Shown: positions 16,871 through 24,891, counted from the first letter of the stretch. The stretch: 44,474 bases of DNA from Phycisphaerae bacterium (GCA_029260115.1 JAJDDW010000059.1:1-44474), one strand, 5' to 3'. The notes: a model not told the origin generated them from the letters alone. Numbers and translations are program-made.

Positions 16871-17638
16871 TTAAATGTAATCTACTTCGACGAGAAACGA
16901 GCCAAGGTCCGCAGTGGCACCGTTGGTGACGGCTAAGGTAAGTACGTCGCCTGCATTGGCGTGGGTATTGCCGACGGCTCCCAGGTTTTGGGCAGCGTTG
17001 GCCAGGGGAAATGTGGTTACGTTGTCGAATACTTCGGTAACAACTGCACCGGCGTCAATGGCTAATGCAATTGTGCTGGTGTTCGATCCATCGACACCCG
17101 ATGCAGCGGTTGCTTGATTGACCACGCGAGCCGCTACAATCCAGCCTTCCTGATTGAAAGCGTGAATTGCCCTTGCCGCAATGTCGGCTCCAGCGGCTAA
17201 ATTTTCAACCGCGTGAACGATGGTTTTAACCATCTTGCGGTTGGAATCGATGCGTAGCAGTGCGCGTCCGGTAGCGGGTACGTCAACAAGTACACCGATG
17301 TACGTGTTACCGCTAGCCGTGAAGGTTAGCGTGGCATCGTCACTCGCGAAAACCGGACGGCCTAGATTCGCTTGGGTAGCTGTGCCCATCGGCAATTCAA
17401 AATCGCCAAGCGTTTGGATGCGTAGTTTTAATGCACCGTTAGCGCCAGCAAGGTTGTCTTTTTCTTCGTAAGCCATGCCTACAAAGCGATCACCTGCTAC
17501 AAGACCACGGGCGTAGCCGTTGCTATCGATACCCACCATCGCACCCTTGAAAATTTTCGTGGTTGCTCTAATGGCGTAGGTGCGCAGCTCTTGGTCTACA
17601 TAGTGGTCAACTTCAATTGATTGTGTTAGTGGTGCCAT
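16871..17638 (-). CDS. Capsid decoration/cement-like protein (DUF2190-like N-terminus)
   Basis: A 255-residue protein. The first half (FKGAMVGIDSNGYARGLVAGDRFVGMAYE, then LGRPVFASDDATLTFTASG, then YIGVLV) has the repeated beta pattern of DUF2190-type phage proteins, which decorate or stabilise capsids. The second half, from about residue 130, is Ala/Thr/Asn-rich with TVEV-type strands and looks like a separate beta domain. AAGGA lies just upstream of the ATG. It sits 51 bases before the major capsid gene, the usual place for a decoration protein. Assignment by pattern and position. Confidence 0.75.
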   Translation of the reverse strand: MAPLTQSIEVDHYVDQELRTYAIRATTKIFKGAMVGIDSNGYARGLVAGDRFVGMAYEEKDNLAGANGALKLRIQTLGDFELPMGTATQANLGRPVFASDDATLTFTASGNTYIGVLVDVPATGRALLRIDSNRKMVKTIVHAVENLAAGADIAARAIHAFNQEGWIVAARVVNQATAASGVDGSNTSTIALAIDAGAVVTEVFDNVTTFPLANAAQNLGAVGNTHANAGDVLTLAVTNGATADLGSFLVEVDYI

Positions 17639-17689
17639 GTTGGAGTCCTTTCCTATTGGCGTTGAATGTTTATCGATCTAGCGTTGTTG

Positions 17690-18235
17690 CTAGTTGGATG
17701 GTTGTACGTCTTCGCCCGGTTTCATTTTGAATTTGTCGAGCGATTCAGGTATAGCGTTAGTAATCTCGTAAGGTTGTGTGCCAGATTCAACACGCTTCCA
17801 AAATGTCAACACGGCGTCAATGGGATCGTCGGCTAGGCTAAGTATTTTTTCCCAGCCGATGATTTCGTTGGTGGCTATTGACATACCCTCGCCGAGTTCC
17901 TTGATTTCTTCTGGCGATGCTGGGCAACCGATTTCCGCATCTTCTTTCGCTAATTGCCTTTGCTGTTCCAATTCTTTAAGGTGACGCTGTGCTAACCATT
18001 TACCTGCTTCACCGACGTTTATCTCGCCGCGTTCGACGGCTACGGCTGCTTCCATCCATCTGCGTTCTGGACCATATGTGTCGTGGAATAGATATTGCAG
18101 TACCGATGCCGTCATTACACGCGTGAAGCTGACGCCTGTTTTCTGTTGAATAGAATCGATCAATCGGATCAATCCCTCGTTTAGCAGCATGCTTTTGTTC
18201 ACTTTCGCCATTGAAAGCTCCGCGTTAGTAGCCAT
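17690..18235 (-). CDS. Unknown protein of the Mu-like element, first gene of the capsid operon
   Basis: About 181 residues from the ATG at 18235, which has AAGGGA six bases upstream; an earlier ATG at 18253 would include that site. I do not recognise the family. The first 55 residues (SMAKVNKSMLLNEGLIRLID, then a second helix) could be a ribbon-helix-helix or short helical DNA-binding domain. The rest is acidic and helical with a Glu/Gln-rich coiled-coil-like middle. It is the first gene after the divergent promoter, a place where a regulator or an assembly factor would fit. Confidence 0.7.
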   Translation of the reverse strand: MATNAELSMAKVNKSMLLNEGLIRLIDSIQQKTGVSFTRVMTASVLQYLFHDTYGPERRWMEAAVAVERGEINVGEAGKWLAQRHLKELEQQRQLAKEDAEIGCPASPEEIKELGEGMSIATNEIIGWEKILSLADDPIDAVLTFWKRVESGTQPYEITNAIPESLDKFKMKPGEDVQPSN

Positions 18236-18293
18236 TTTATTCCCTTCGTGCAATTTAACCGTTTCACCATGTTACGCAAATAGTTACGTCATT

Positions 18294-18338
18294 CGTATCA
18301 TACATGCTTGACATGCTACGTCAAGCACGTATGATACG
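18294..18338. promoter_or_regulatory. Symmetric divergent promoter/operator of the Mu-like element
   Basis: A 19-base arm CGTATCATACATGCTTGAC (18294-18312), a 7-base spacer, and its complement with one mismatch (18320-18338). Inside lie two overlapping promoters. Rightward: TTGACA (18308-18313), 16 bases, TATGAT (18330-18335). Leftward: TTGACG (complement of 18319-18324), 16 bases, TATGAT (complement of 18297-18302). They face the operons starting at 18354 and 18235. A dimeric repressor, perhaps the XRE protein, could shut both at once. Confidence 0.85.
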
Positions 18339-18353
18339 CTCAGAAGTAAAGAC

Positions 18354-18587
18354 ATGGCAAAGACAACCCAAAAATCTCGAATCGCTGATTTAGAAGCCGA
18401 AAACGGCTCTTTAACGGCTAAAAACACCCGCCTCACGCGGGAAAACGACCTGCTCAAAGCCAGGTTGAAAGCGTTGGGGATGAGTCCCAACGTCGTCATC
18501 GAAGAAGAAAAGGAGAATGAGCGATGCCCAAAGGAGCCAAAACGAAGCCGCGAGCCAAAAGGCGGACTAAATCGGAAAACGATGTAA
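18354..18587 (+). CDS. Small coiled-coil protein, first gene of the transposition operon
   Basis: A 77-residue protein whose N-terminal half is a clear heptad coiled coil (SRIADLEAENGSLTAKNTRL and onward, with repeated Leu/Asn positions), followed by a Lys/Glu-rich tail. The layout resembles a leucine zipper without an obvious DNA-binding basic region. It is the first gene after the divergent promoter, about 12 bases after the expected transcript start. Its ribosome site is weak. It overlaps the next gene by 64 bases in another frame. Function unknown. Confidence 0.65.
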   Translation: MAKTTQKSRIADLEAENGSLTAKNTRLTRENDLLKARLKALGMSPNVVIEEEKENERCPKEPKRSREPKGGLNRKTM

Positions 18588-18811
18588 CCCCTTTTCGGCT
18601 GGTTGGCCAAGCGGATGAAACCGATCGTATCCAAGAAGATCATGGCAGTGAGGTACGCATGGCATTGATCGAATCCATCGGCCAGCAATTGTATCGCATA
18701 CCAACTCACTTTCTTGTGGAAATATTGGGCACTTTATCACATTGCGCTGGCACCCTAAACGGACGGCGCAAGATGTTTCCAGGGTTTTCGCCACCAAAGG
18801 ACTTGGACTGA
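18524..18811 (+). CDS. Small unknown protein of the Mu-like element
   Basis: A 95-residue protein with a strongly basic N-terminus (MPKGAKTKPRAKRRTK) that could bind nucleic acid, followed by a mixed helical region (RMALIESIGQQLYRIPTHFL). AAGGAG lies nine bases before the ATG. Its stop overlaps the start of the XRE gene in TGATG, so the two are translationally coupled. I do not recognise the family. Confidence 0.6.
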   Translation: MPKGAKTKPRAKRRTKSENDVTPFRLVGQADETDRIQEDHGSEVRMALIESIGQQLYRIPTHFLVEILGTLSHCAGTLNGRRKMFPGFSPPKDLD

Positions 18812-19092
18812 TGCGTAGAAAACCACGTAAATACAAGCCGATTCCGTTACCGAAACTGGACGCGAAAGCCATCGGGCAACGCTTGCGTGTGTTACGTATG
18901 AGAAGGAATTGGTATCAGGTGCAAGTTGCCGATATGGCCGGCGTTGATAATACAGTAATCACAAAGATCGAATCTGGAGAAAGATTGCCAAGTCGTGACG
19001 TTATGTTGGCACTATCAACGATATTCAAGGTGCGTCTAGACTACGTGTTACTCGGTCTAGGTAGCAGAAAAAAAGTGTGCATGGTCCACTGA
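18811..19092 (+). CDS. XRE-family helix-turn-helix regulator (likely element repressor)
   Basis: A 93-residue protein. After a basic N-terminus, residues 28-90 form a Cro/CI-type domain: AIGQRLRVLRMRRNWYQVQV, ADMAGVDNTVITKIESGERL, then DVMLALSTIFKVRLDYVLLGL. AAAGGA lies nine bases before the ATG, which overlaps the previous stop. A longer in-frame reading from 18742 runs through the previous gene and is unlikely. As the only classical regulator in the element it is the best candidate to bind the palindrome at 18294-18338 and to control both operons (inference). Confidence 0.85.
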   Translation: MRRKPRKYKPIPLPKLDAKAIGQRLRVLRMRRNWYQVQVADMAGVDNTVITKIESGERLPSRDVMLALSTIFKVRLDYVLLGLGSRKKVCMVH

Positions 19093-19248
19093 TTCCGGTT
19101 CGGAGTAGGCGCGTATTCTGCCCAGTTTCACGTTGCCTACTTCAGCCGGAATCTTGGATGATTCCTTTCATCGTTTTGTCTAAGTCGTCGGTTTGCTGTC
19201 TCCTTTCCGGCGGCTTAGGCAGCGATGAAAGAGTTAGCTGAAAGGAAT
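19091..19248 (+). promoter_or_regulatory. Structured leader of the protease gene, possible RNA switch
   Basis: Stem A: GATTCCGG (19091-19098) with CCGGAATC (19146-19153), with AGTAGGC/GCCTACT inside. Stem B: CTTTCATCG (19165-19173) with CGATGAAAG (19223-19231), enclosing a 14-pair stem (19178-19191 with 19207-19220, allowing G-U). Alternative stem C: ATTCCTTTCA (19161-19170) with TGAAAGGAAT (19239-19248), which covers the ribosome site. B and C share bases and exclude each other. Confidence 0.65.
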
Positions 19249-19252
19249 AAAT

Positions 19253-20410
19253 ATGAGCCATATGATTCAAGATCAACCGCAAGACTCGCTGGAATGTACG
19301 ATACTCAATTCGTTGGGTGATGGACTCCGTGAAGTTTTAATTGTGCCTATCGGAGAGTCTGATACGGTCAAAGGCAAAATGATACTTTCTGCCGATGATG
19401 CTCGCTTCATTATCGAATCATTCAAGCATCATGCCGTGTCAATTCCAATCGACTACGAACACAGTACATTGCGATCCGAAACGCTACCTCACGGCGCACC
19501 CGCCGCTGGCTGGGTAGATGATTTATATTTCAATGAAAATCGCGGTCTCATGGGCTTAGTGCGTTGGAATAATAAGGGGCGTGATTCAATACGTTCTGAT
19601 GAATTCCGCTATCTATCGCCCGTTGTTTTGCTCGATAGAGACACCAAACATGTACGCGGTTTACACTCGGCTGCGCTAACAACTAAACCGGCTATTCCAA
19701 GGATGGAACGGCTTGCAGCGTCGGCCAATACACTTTTAATTGAGGAATTTAATACGATGCCCGAAGAATCAAATCTTGAAAATATGGAAAACCAAGGACT
19801 CGTGACAGAGTTAGCCAAGGCGCTCAATCTTCCAGAGGGCTACACGAATAATCAACTTCTAACAGCAGCCATTGAAGCGGCTAAGAAGGCTAATGGTATA
19901 GCTTCCAAGCCATCAGATAGTCAAGTTGCGGAAGAAGTGCGCAATTCGCTAGGGCTGCCCAAAGATGCAGGCGTGGACGCTGTGAGGCTTTCTATGTCGG
20001 TGGCTACCAATGGTTCATCATCAAAAGAACTCATGGCCATGAGGGCTGCGGAATCCCAGCGTATTACCGATGAGCGTGTACAAACGTACATCGATCAAGG
20101 CAAGTTGAATCCCAATCACGAAGCTCAGATGTGTTCTGCTCGAAAACTTGCGAAAACTGATCCGGAAACATTCACGACCATCATGGAGGCGGCTGCGCCT
20201 ATTGTACCACAAGGGGCAACAACGCCACCGCGTCAAGAAAGTGTACAGCGCGGTCGCGTCGTGCGAGAAGCTATGAATACGTTCAACCAAAATGAGCAAC
20301 TCAAGAAAACCACAACGCTGGGCGCGTTCGTCAATATGCAACTCACTGAAGCGGGGTTGGAGCGTATGACGGACGAAGATCGTCGGGCGTTTTCGATTGC
20401 GGTAGCGTAA
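19253..20410 (+). CDS. Mu gpI-like capsid maturation protease with scaffold tail
   Basis: A 385-residue protein of the Mu I-protein type. Residues 1-160 are the protease part, with the family features SIPIDYEHSTL (catalytic-site region), AAGWVDDLYF, GLVRWN, GRDSIRSDEFRYLSPVV and the ALTTKPAIP motif. From about 170 on the protein is helical and polar, like the scaffold (Mu gpZ) encoded inside gene I. An in-frame ATG at 19757 with GAGGA before it could make the scaffold separately. AAAGGAA lies close to the ATG at 19253 and can be hidden by the leader. It lies on the opposite strand from the capsid gene it should serve. Confidence 0.9.
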   Translation: MSHMIQDQPQDSLECTILNSLGDGLREVLIVPIGESDTVKGKMILSADDARFIIESFKHHAVSIPIDYEHSTLRSETLPHGAPAAGWVDDLYFNENRGLMGLVRWNNKGRDSIRSDEFRYLSPVVLLDRDTKHVRGLHSAALTTKPAIPRMERLAASANTLLIEEFNTMPEESNLENMENQGLVTELAKALNLPEGYTNNQLLTAAIEAAKKANGIASKPSDSQVAEEVRNSLGLPKDAGVDAVRLSMSVATNGSSSKELMAMRAAESQRITDERVQTYIDQGKLNPNHEAQMCSARKLAKTDPETFTTIMEAAAPIVPQGATTPPRQESVQRGRVVREAMNTFNQNEQLKKTTTLGAFVNMQLTEAGLERMTDEDRRAFSIAVA

Positions 20411-20447
20411 AGTCGCAGAAATACAACCCTTAGATAAAGGATAAACC

Positions 20448-20945
20448 ATGACCGATCCACAATACCAACTGCACTTAAAAGCGTTAGGAAAAATCACTCG
20501 ACTCTGGGATGACAGTGGTATCGATACCACGGCGCTCAAGTTGCTGGTGTCGCGCCTGTACGATCAGGTTGCGACTGGTGAAGTAGACTCTTACGACGGA
20601 ACATTAGCATTAAACCAGTTCTCCATCGGCCTAAACAATGCGCTTAGTATTGGTGAGAACAAGATTAGAACAACTGCCAAGGCTATGGCCGAGGCATACC
20701 TGAAAATAGCACTTGCGAAGGATTTGACAACCTTGCCGAGTAGTTCTGATGCAAAGAACATACTCGAAGCGCTTCAGACTGAAATGGGCGCTGGACTCGA
20801 TAACAAGACGCTAAGTAATTCATCCACAACGGGCTTTGTGAATTTTTTCGATTCGCTTTGGTCACCGTCTGGTTCATGGAATACAGCCTTAGATGCGTCT
20901 GCTGATTACAAAGACAGCATATATGTTGTCACTGCAATTGTTTGA
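20448..20945 (+). CDS. Unknown protein of the Mu-like element
   Basis: A 165-residue, mostly helical protein without recognised motif. It contains amphipathic stretches (ALKLLVSRLYDQVATGEVD, NKIRTTAKAMAEAYLKIALA) and no membrane segment or cysteine. It lies 37 bases behind the protease/scaffold gene with a plausible AAAGGA upstream of its ATG, so it is part of the same transcript. In Mu-type phages this position belongs to morphogenesis, but here transposition genes follow; a role cannot be assigned. Confidence 0.65.
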   Translation: MTDPQYQLHLKALGKITRLWDDSGIDTTALKLLVSRLYDQVATGEVDSYDGTLALNQFSIGLNNALSIGENKIRTTAKAMAEAYLKIALAKDLTTLPSSSDAKNILEALQTEMGAGLDNKTLSNSSTTGFVNFFDSLWSPSGSWNTALDASADYKDSIYVVTAIV

Positions 20946-20960
20946 TAGAGAGCTGAACCA

Positions 20961-21251
20961 ATGAACCATAACGATCGTAACTGCGAAAAACACAAATCGT
21001 TCATGCTGCGATTTGACAGCGTGAATGTGCCTTACCAACACGTTGACGGAAAAACACAGTATGTAACTCAATTTAGATGCAAGTTATGCGGGTGGATGTC
21101 TGGCAATGTAAAACCGGACACACACCAATGCTGTGACACAATGGACGACGTTGTTGCCACGTCGATCGAAAAAGAGGCTTCGACCGATATAGCAACAAAC
21201 ATCAACGATGACGATTCTTCACTTACACAAGAAAATACGCTGATTGAGTAA
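20961..21251 (+). CDS. Small Cys/His-rich protein, possible zinc ribbon
   Basis: A 96-residue protein with an N-terminal C-x2-H-K pattern (NCEKHKSFM), then CKLCGW near residue 40 and HQCC near residue 57, which together could bind zinc. The C-terminal third is acidic and Thr/Asp-rich, likely disordered. Its TAA stop overlaps the ATG of the transposase gene (TAATG), so translation of the two is coupled. It may be an accessory factor of transposition. No family recognised. Confidence 0.65.
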   Translation: MNHNDRNCEKHKSFMLRFDSVNVPYQHVDGKTQYVTQFRCKLCGWMSGNVKPDTHQCCDTMDDVVATSIEKEASTDIATNINDDDSSLTQENTLIE

Positions 21252-23518
21252 TGTCCAATGCACAACGCCAATCTGTAACATCGTCCAGCAACGACTGGCT
21301 AACGGTCGAGCAGGCTGCGGTGTTGTGCAAAGAGTCGTTGCGAACGTGGCAACGCAAGGCGGCATGGGAGCAACAGCGAAGCGATCAGTGTAAGCGTGAA
21401 TCGATGGCGGTATTGGCTGCGCCACCAGGCGGGAAAGGTAAGCCAGTTTGGTGGATAAAACGGACTATCGATCGTCGCCTCACGAAACACCCGTCCAATG
21501 CTAAACGCAACCAACGCGACCAAGTAGCGTTGTATACGAAGTATGCACAAGACACCGTCGATCTGGCGTACCGCAAGGCCCACTATCTGAACCAGTGGGA
21601 AAAGCGCAGCCTAACAATGGGGCGTGACAATCTGACTGAATTGCAAGTCGCGCATCAAATCGTGTCCGAAGCTACGCGAATTGAAGGCCCATCATTTAGA
21701 ATCAGTGAGCGGACTTTGAAGCGATGGAAATCTGCATATAACGCGATCGGTTCTAACGGTCATATCGTAGGCGTAGAGGGATTGATCGATCGACGTGGAC
21801 TGCCTACGGATGGTGATGGTGGCGGTAGCGAAGGCACGACACGCGATCAGGCTGCGGTTGAATACTTCTACAGCGTTTATCGAAGTGAGAACAAGCTAAC
21901 AGCGCGTATGTGCCATGACGCGACACTGCGAGCAGCTCGCAAGAATCGATGGCGTTGGCCGGTTAGCTATGCGTCTACGACGAAGTGGCTACGCGATACG
22001 GACGATAAATCGCTGACGTACTTAATGCGATATGGTAAAGACCGATGGTCGCATAAATTCTTATCCCATCTGGAAATAGATTACGGTCTGATTAGTCCGG
22101 CTGATTTGTACGTGGCCGACCATACGCAATTGGATATGTGGTGCGAGTACAAGGGTAAGCAGATACGGCCTTGGCTGACAGCGATTCAGGACTGTGCGAG
22201 CCGTTGTATTGTCGGATGGCATTTGGGACCGAATCCACACTCCGACGCCATCATCTCAACCATTCGCATGGCTTGCCGAGATTGGGCGATACCGGAGCGT
22301 ATGAGAATCGACAACGGTAAGGACTATACCAGTAAGATCATCACAGGCGTCACCAAGTCGCAACGCGATTCATTGCGCCGCTCGATCGGTCCAGAATGGC
22401 AAACGTGGCTTAAACGTAATGCTGGGCAGGACGCACCGATCGATTCGCGTTGGCTTGGTATCTGCGGTGAATTAGACATAGAACTTATCTACGCGATTCC
22501 GTACGCGCCATGGTCGAAGGGAACCATAGAGAGATTTTTCGGGCGATTGCACGATCAGCACGATAAGACCTATGCCACCTATTGCGGTAACAGTGCATTA
22601 AACAAGCCTGAATGTTTGGAGCAAATCAAACGCGGCTACACCGATTCGCAGCGACGCTACCTCAAGAAAAAACATGGAAATTCCTGGAAACGCCATGCAG
22701 TGCTAAAGCTCTGCGATGAATCGGATATTCCATCGCTTGCAGACGTGAAGCAGCGCGTCGCGGATTGGATGGAATCGTATCACAACCTACCGCATCGCGG
22801 TTTATCAGGTCAGACGCCGATGGCTATCTGGCATACGGCTACGTCGTTGAAACGAGCGATCAACGATGATCTGGTTTGCCTATTGGAAACACGCGGGCTA
22901 TTCAAGGTCCATGCCAATGGCGTGGGCGTAACCATCGGTCCAGTCAAAATCAATTACGGGAAGATGTGTGCAGGGCTAAAGCGATACGTTGGGCGTAAAG
23001 TGTTGATATCGCTCGATCCGGATGATATCTCACGATGCTGGGCATTCGATGCGAACAATCGCAAGCCGATCGGTGATTTGCAAGCCAACACACGCATACC
23101 GCCATTTACTTGTGCCGACGATGCCCGCGAAGCCATCGCAGAGCAGCTGAAAGAACGCCGTGTGATGCACCAGGCTGCACGATCTTCGGCTAAACGCACT
23201 AGGACGGCTGCACAACGAATCGTTGAACACAGCCAGGCTACACACGCGGAATTACGCAAGACGGGTACGGACGACGTAACTATTACATCGATTGTCCCGT
23301 TTCAAACCGGATTCGAGGGCGTCTCGAAGGGCGATCGAACGACCTTCGATCCGACCACTTTTGATTCACTAGACGATATCGAAGATTTGTACATGGATGA
23401 GCAAGAATTGCTTGCTCAAGATGAGGACGACGACGATCAGGGCATGGATGACCTGTTCGTAGATGAGGAACATTTGGCAGTCACGGATGGCGATGATGAT
23501 TTGGAATCATTGCTATGA
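21251..23518 (+). CDS. MuA-type DDE transposase
   Basis: A 755-residue integrase-fold transposase of the Mu A family, which cuts the ends of the element and joins them to target DNA. The N-terminal part has a winged-helix-like start (DWLTVEQAAVLCKESLRTWQ) and further helix-turn-helix regions that should bind end sites. The catalytic triad is visible: D290 (VADHTQLDMW), D354 (RIDNGKDY) and E427 (SKGTIERFFG). The mu-type beta-barrel domain follows with HNLPHRGLSGQTPMAIW. The C-terminus is very acidic and could contact the ATPase. It overlaps the upstream stop and the downstream ATPase start (ATGA), so the transposition genes are tightly coupled. Confidence 0.93.
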   Translation: MSNAQRQSVTSSSNDWLTVEQAAVLCKESLRTWQRKAAWEQQRSDQCKRESMAVLAAPPGGKGKPVWWIKRTIDRRLTKHPSNAKRNQRDQVALYTKYAQDTVDLAYRKAHYLNQWEKRSLTMGRDNLTELQVAHQIVSEATRIEGPSFRISERTLKRWKSAYNAIGSNGHIVGVEGLIDRRGLPTDGDGGGSEGTTRDQAAVEYFYSVYRSENKLTARMCHDATLRAARKNRWRWPVSYASTTKWLRDTDDKSLTYLMRYGKDRWSHKFLSHLEIDYGLISPADLYVADHTQLDMWCEYKGKQIRPWLTAIQDCASRCIVGWHLGPNPHSDAIISTIRMACRDWAIPERMRIDNGKDYTSKIITGVTKSQRDSLRRSIGPEWQTWLKRNAGQDAPIDSRWLGICGELDIELIYAIPYAPWSKGTIERFFGRLHDQHDKTYATYCGNSALNKPECLEQIKRGYTDSQRRYLKKKHGNSWKRHAVLKLCDESDIPSLADVKQRVADWMESYHNLPHRGLSGQTPMAIWHTATSLKRAINDDLVCLLETRGLFKVHANGVGVTIGPVKINYGKMCAGLKRYVGRKVLISLDPDDISRCWAFDANNRKPIGDLQANTRIPPFTCADDAREAIAEQLKERRVMHQAARSSAKRTRTAAQRIVEHSQATHAELRKTGTDDVTITSIVPFQTGFEGVSKGDRTTFDPTTFDSLDDIEDLYMDEQELLAQDEDDDDQGMDDLFVDEEHLAVTDGDDDLESLL

Positions 23519-24654
23519 ACCCAACAGATGATTTAGCGGATATCTTACAGGGACAGGATCAAATACTCATGGCAGCATGGACGCTACCCAACGAAGGCAC
23601 GCTATCAGATGCCCATCGCCGACAAGCGATGATGAACTTCAAAACGTATATTGAAAAAAATGGTATCACTAAACGGGAAGTAGCTAAGAAATTAGGCTCG
23701 CCCCGTGAAACAACCATTCACGAATTGACAATTGGAAAATACCGAAGTCATGCCGACGATCATATCCGCACGTTGAATATGTGGGTGGAACAGCACGCCA
23801 GGACTAAAGCAGCACAGGTGAATGACGATTACGTGGAGACACGGACAGCCAGGGCTATTCTAACAACTGCACGTCTTGTACACGAAAATAAGACAATGGG
23901 TATGGTGATAGGTCCGACTGGCATAGGCAAGACGCGGTGTGCTGAGGCGTTGGCTCAAACCTATGTCGGTTCGATTTACATGCGTATTATCAACGGCTTG
24001 CATCATCCCAGGGGTTTAGCACACGCCATCGCTGCACCAATAGGGGTACTCGATCATAGATCCATGACTCATATGATGCACCATAGTTTACTTGAACGCA
24101 TCATCGAACGATTACGAGAAAGCGACCGGATGGTAATCATAGATGAAGCTCATAAGCTGACTGACGACGCCTTGGAAATGGTACGTGATGTTCACGACTG
24201 CGCTGGCGTACCGATTCTCATGTTTGCTACGACCGATCTTCACGATCGAATCATGCGATCAGTAGGCCCGGATCACGGGCAGATGTATAGCAGATTCGAT
24301 GTTGTACATCACCTAACGCAAGGCAAGGACATCTATTCGGGTGGCAAGCCCTTGTTTAGTATCGATGAGATTCGCAAGCTCTATGAGCGAACACCGATCA
24401 GGCTAGCACCCGATGCTGCGAAGTATCTGCAAGACGTAGCCAATCAGGTTGGTCACGGCTCATTGCGACGTTGCAAAACACTACTCCGTAACGCTGTCCG
24501 ACGCGCACGAAAGAGATTGGAAATATCCGAAGGCTGTAGAATTACAGTCTCGGCCATAGATTTTGAATGGGTTGAGGCTCGCTTGCGGATGGAATCATCC
24601 GAGCAGCACAGCGTTCAAGAACGCCAAACGGCTCGTAGAGCAACTGCCGAGTAG
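23515..24654 (+). CDS. MuB-type AAA ATPase (transposition target protein)
   Basis: A 379-residue ATPase that in Mu-type systems coats target DNA, stimulates the transposase and gives target immunity. The N-terminal part (about 35-95) carries a helix-turn-helix (EVAKKLGSPRETTIHELTIG) as in MuB. Walker A is GPTGIGKT (133-140) and Walker B is MVIIDEAH with D210-E211. A sensor-like ATTD motif follows near residue 240, and a helical lid domain with HGSLRRCKTLL closes the protein. Its ATG overlaps the transposase stop. It is the last gene of the rightward operon. Confidence 0.92.
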   Translation: MNPTDDLADILQGQDQILMAAWTLPNEGTLSDAHRRQAMMNFKTYIEKNGITKREVAKKLGSPRETTIHELTIGKYRSHADDHIRTLNMWVEQHARTKAAQVNDDYVETRTARAILTTARLVHENKTMGMVIGPTGIGKTRCAEALAQTYVGSIYMRIINGLHHPRGLAHAIAAPIGVLDHRSMTHMMHHSLLERIIERLRESDRMVIIDEAHKLTDDALEMVRDVHDCAGVPILMFATTDLHDRIMRSVGPDHGQMYSRFDVVHHLTQGKDIYSGGKPLFSIDEIRKLYERTPIRLAPDAAKYLQDVANQVGHGSLRRCKTLLRNAVRRARKRLEISEGCRITVSAIDFEWVEARLRMESSEQHSVQERQTARRATAE

Positions 24655-24663
24655 CCGTTTGGC
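24623..24663. repeat. Inverted repeat over the end of the ATPase gene
   Basis: GCCAAACGGCT (24623-24633) and AGCCGTTTGGC (24653-24663) are perfect complements with a 19-base loop, and the ATPase stop codon lies in the right arm. No T-run follows, so it may be a weak terminator or protect the 3' end. The gap up to 24853 contains only AGGGCCAT repeats (24741, 24761) and one inverted copy (24790). Confidence 0.45.
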
Positions 24664-24853
24664 AATAGATTGTATTGCGCCGTGCAGAACCTTTTTGAGA
24701 GTAGAAGGGTCTGGACGGTCGATTCTTGCGCCTATAGGCCAGGGCCATATTGGTTGTTTCAGGGCCATTTCCTCGGCGCCCTTAGAATCATGGCCCTTCA
24801 ACAAGGAGAATCAGCCATTCTGCTACATAAATGCCAGAAAAGCTCATGTACAC

Positions 24854-24891
24854 TTGACGGGGATTCGATATATCCTATTATCCGGATATAT
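24854..24891 (+). promoter_or_regulatory. Promoter with overlapping ArsR-type operator
   Basis: TTGACG (24854-24859), 16 bases, TATTAT (24876-24881). The inverted repeat ATATATCC (24868-24875) / GGATATAT (24884-24891) covers the -10 box, as expected for a site bound by the ArsR-family regulator encoded immediately downstream. Confidence 0.75.

Larger units (their letters stand above)
15150..24700. mobile_element. Compact Mu-like transposable element with capsid genes
   Basis: Twelve genes lie between unrelated host genes: MuA-type transposase, MuB-type ATPase, XRE regulator, Mu gpI-type protease/scaffold, gpT-type major capsid protein, capsid decoration-like protein and six small unknowns. 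They form two divergent operons. Terminase, portal, gp30/MuF, tail and lysis genes are not present. The edges given are approximate, since neither the end sequences nor a 5-base target duplication could be identified by eye. It may be a satellite-like element or a deleted prophage. Confidence 0.7.

Noticed and set aside
15641..24827. TGTAG at 15641 and its complement at 24823-24827 as element termini
   Set aside because: Similarity stops after a few bases and the flanking 5-base sequences do not match as a target duplication.
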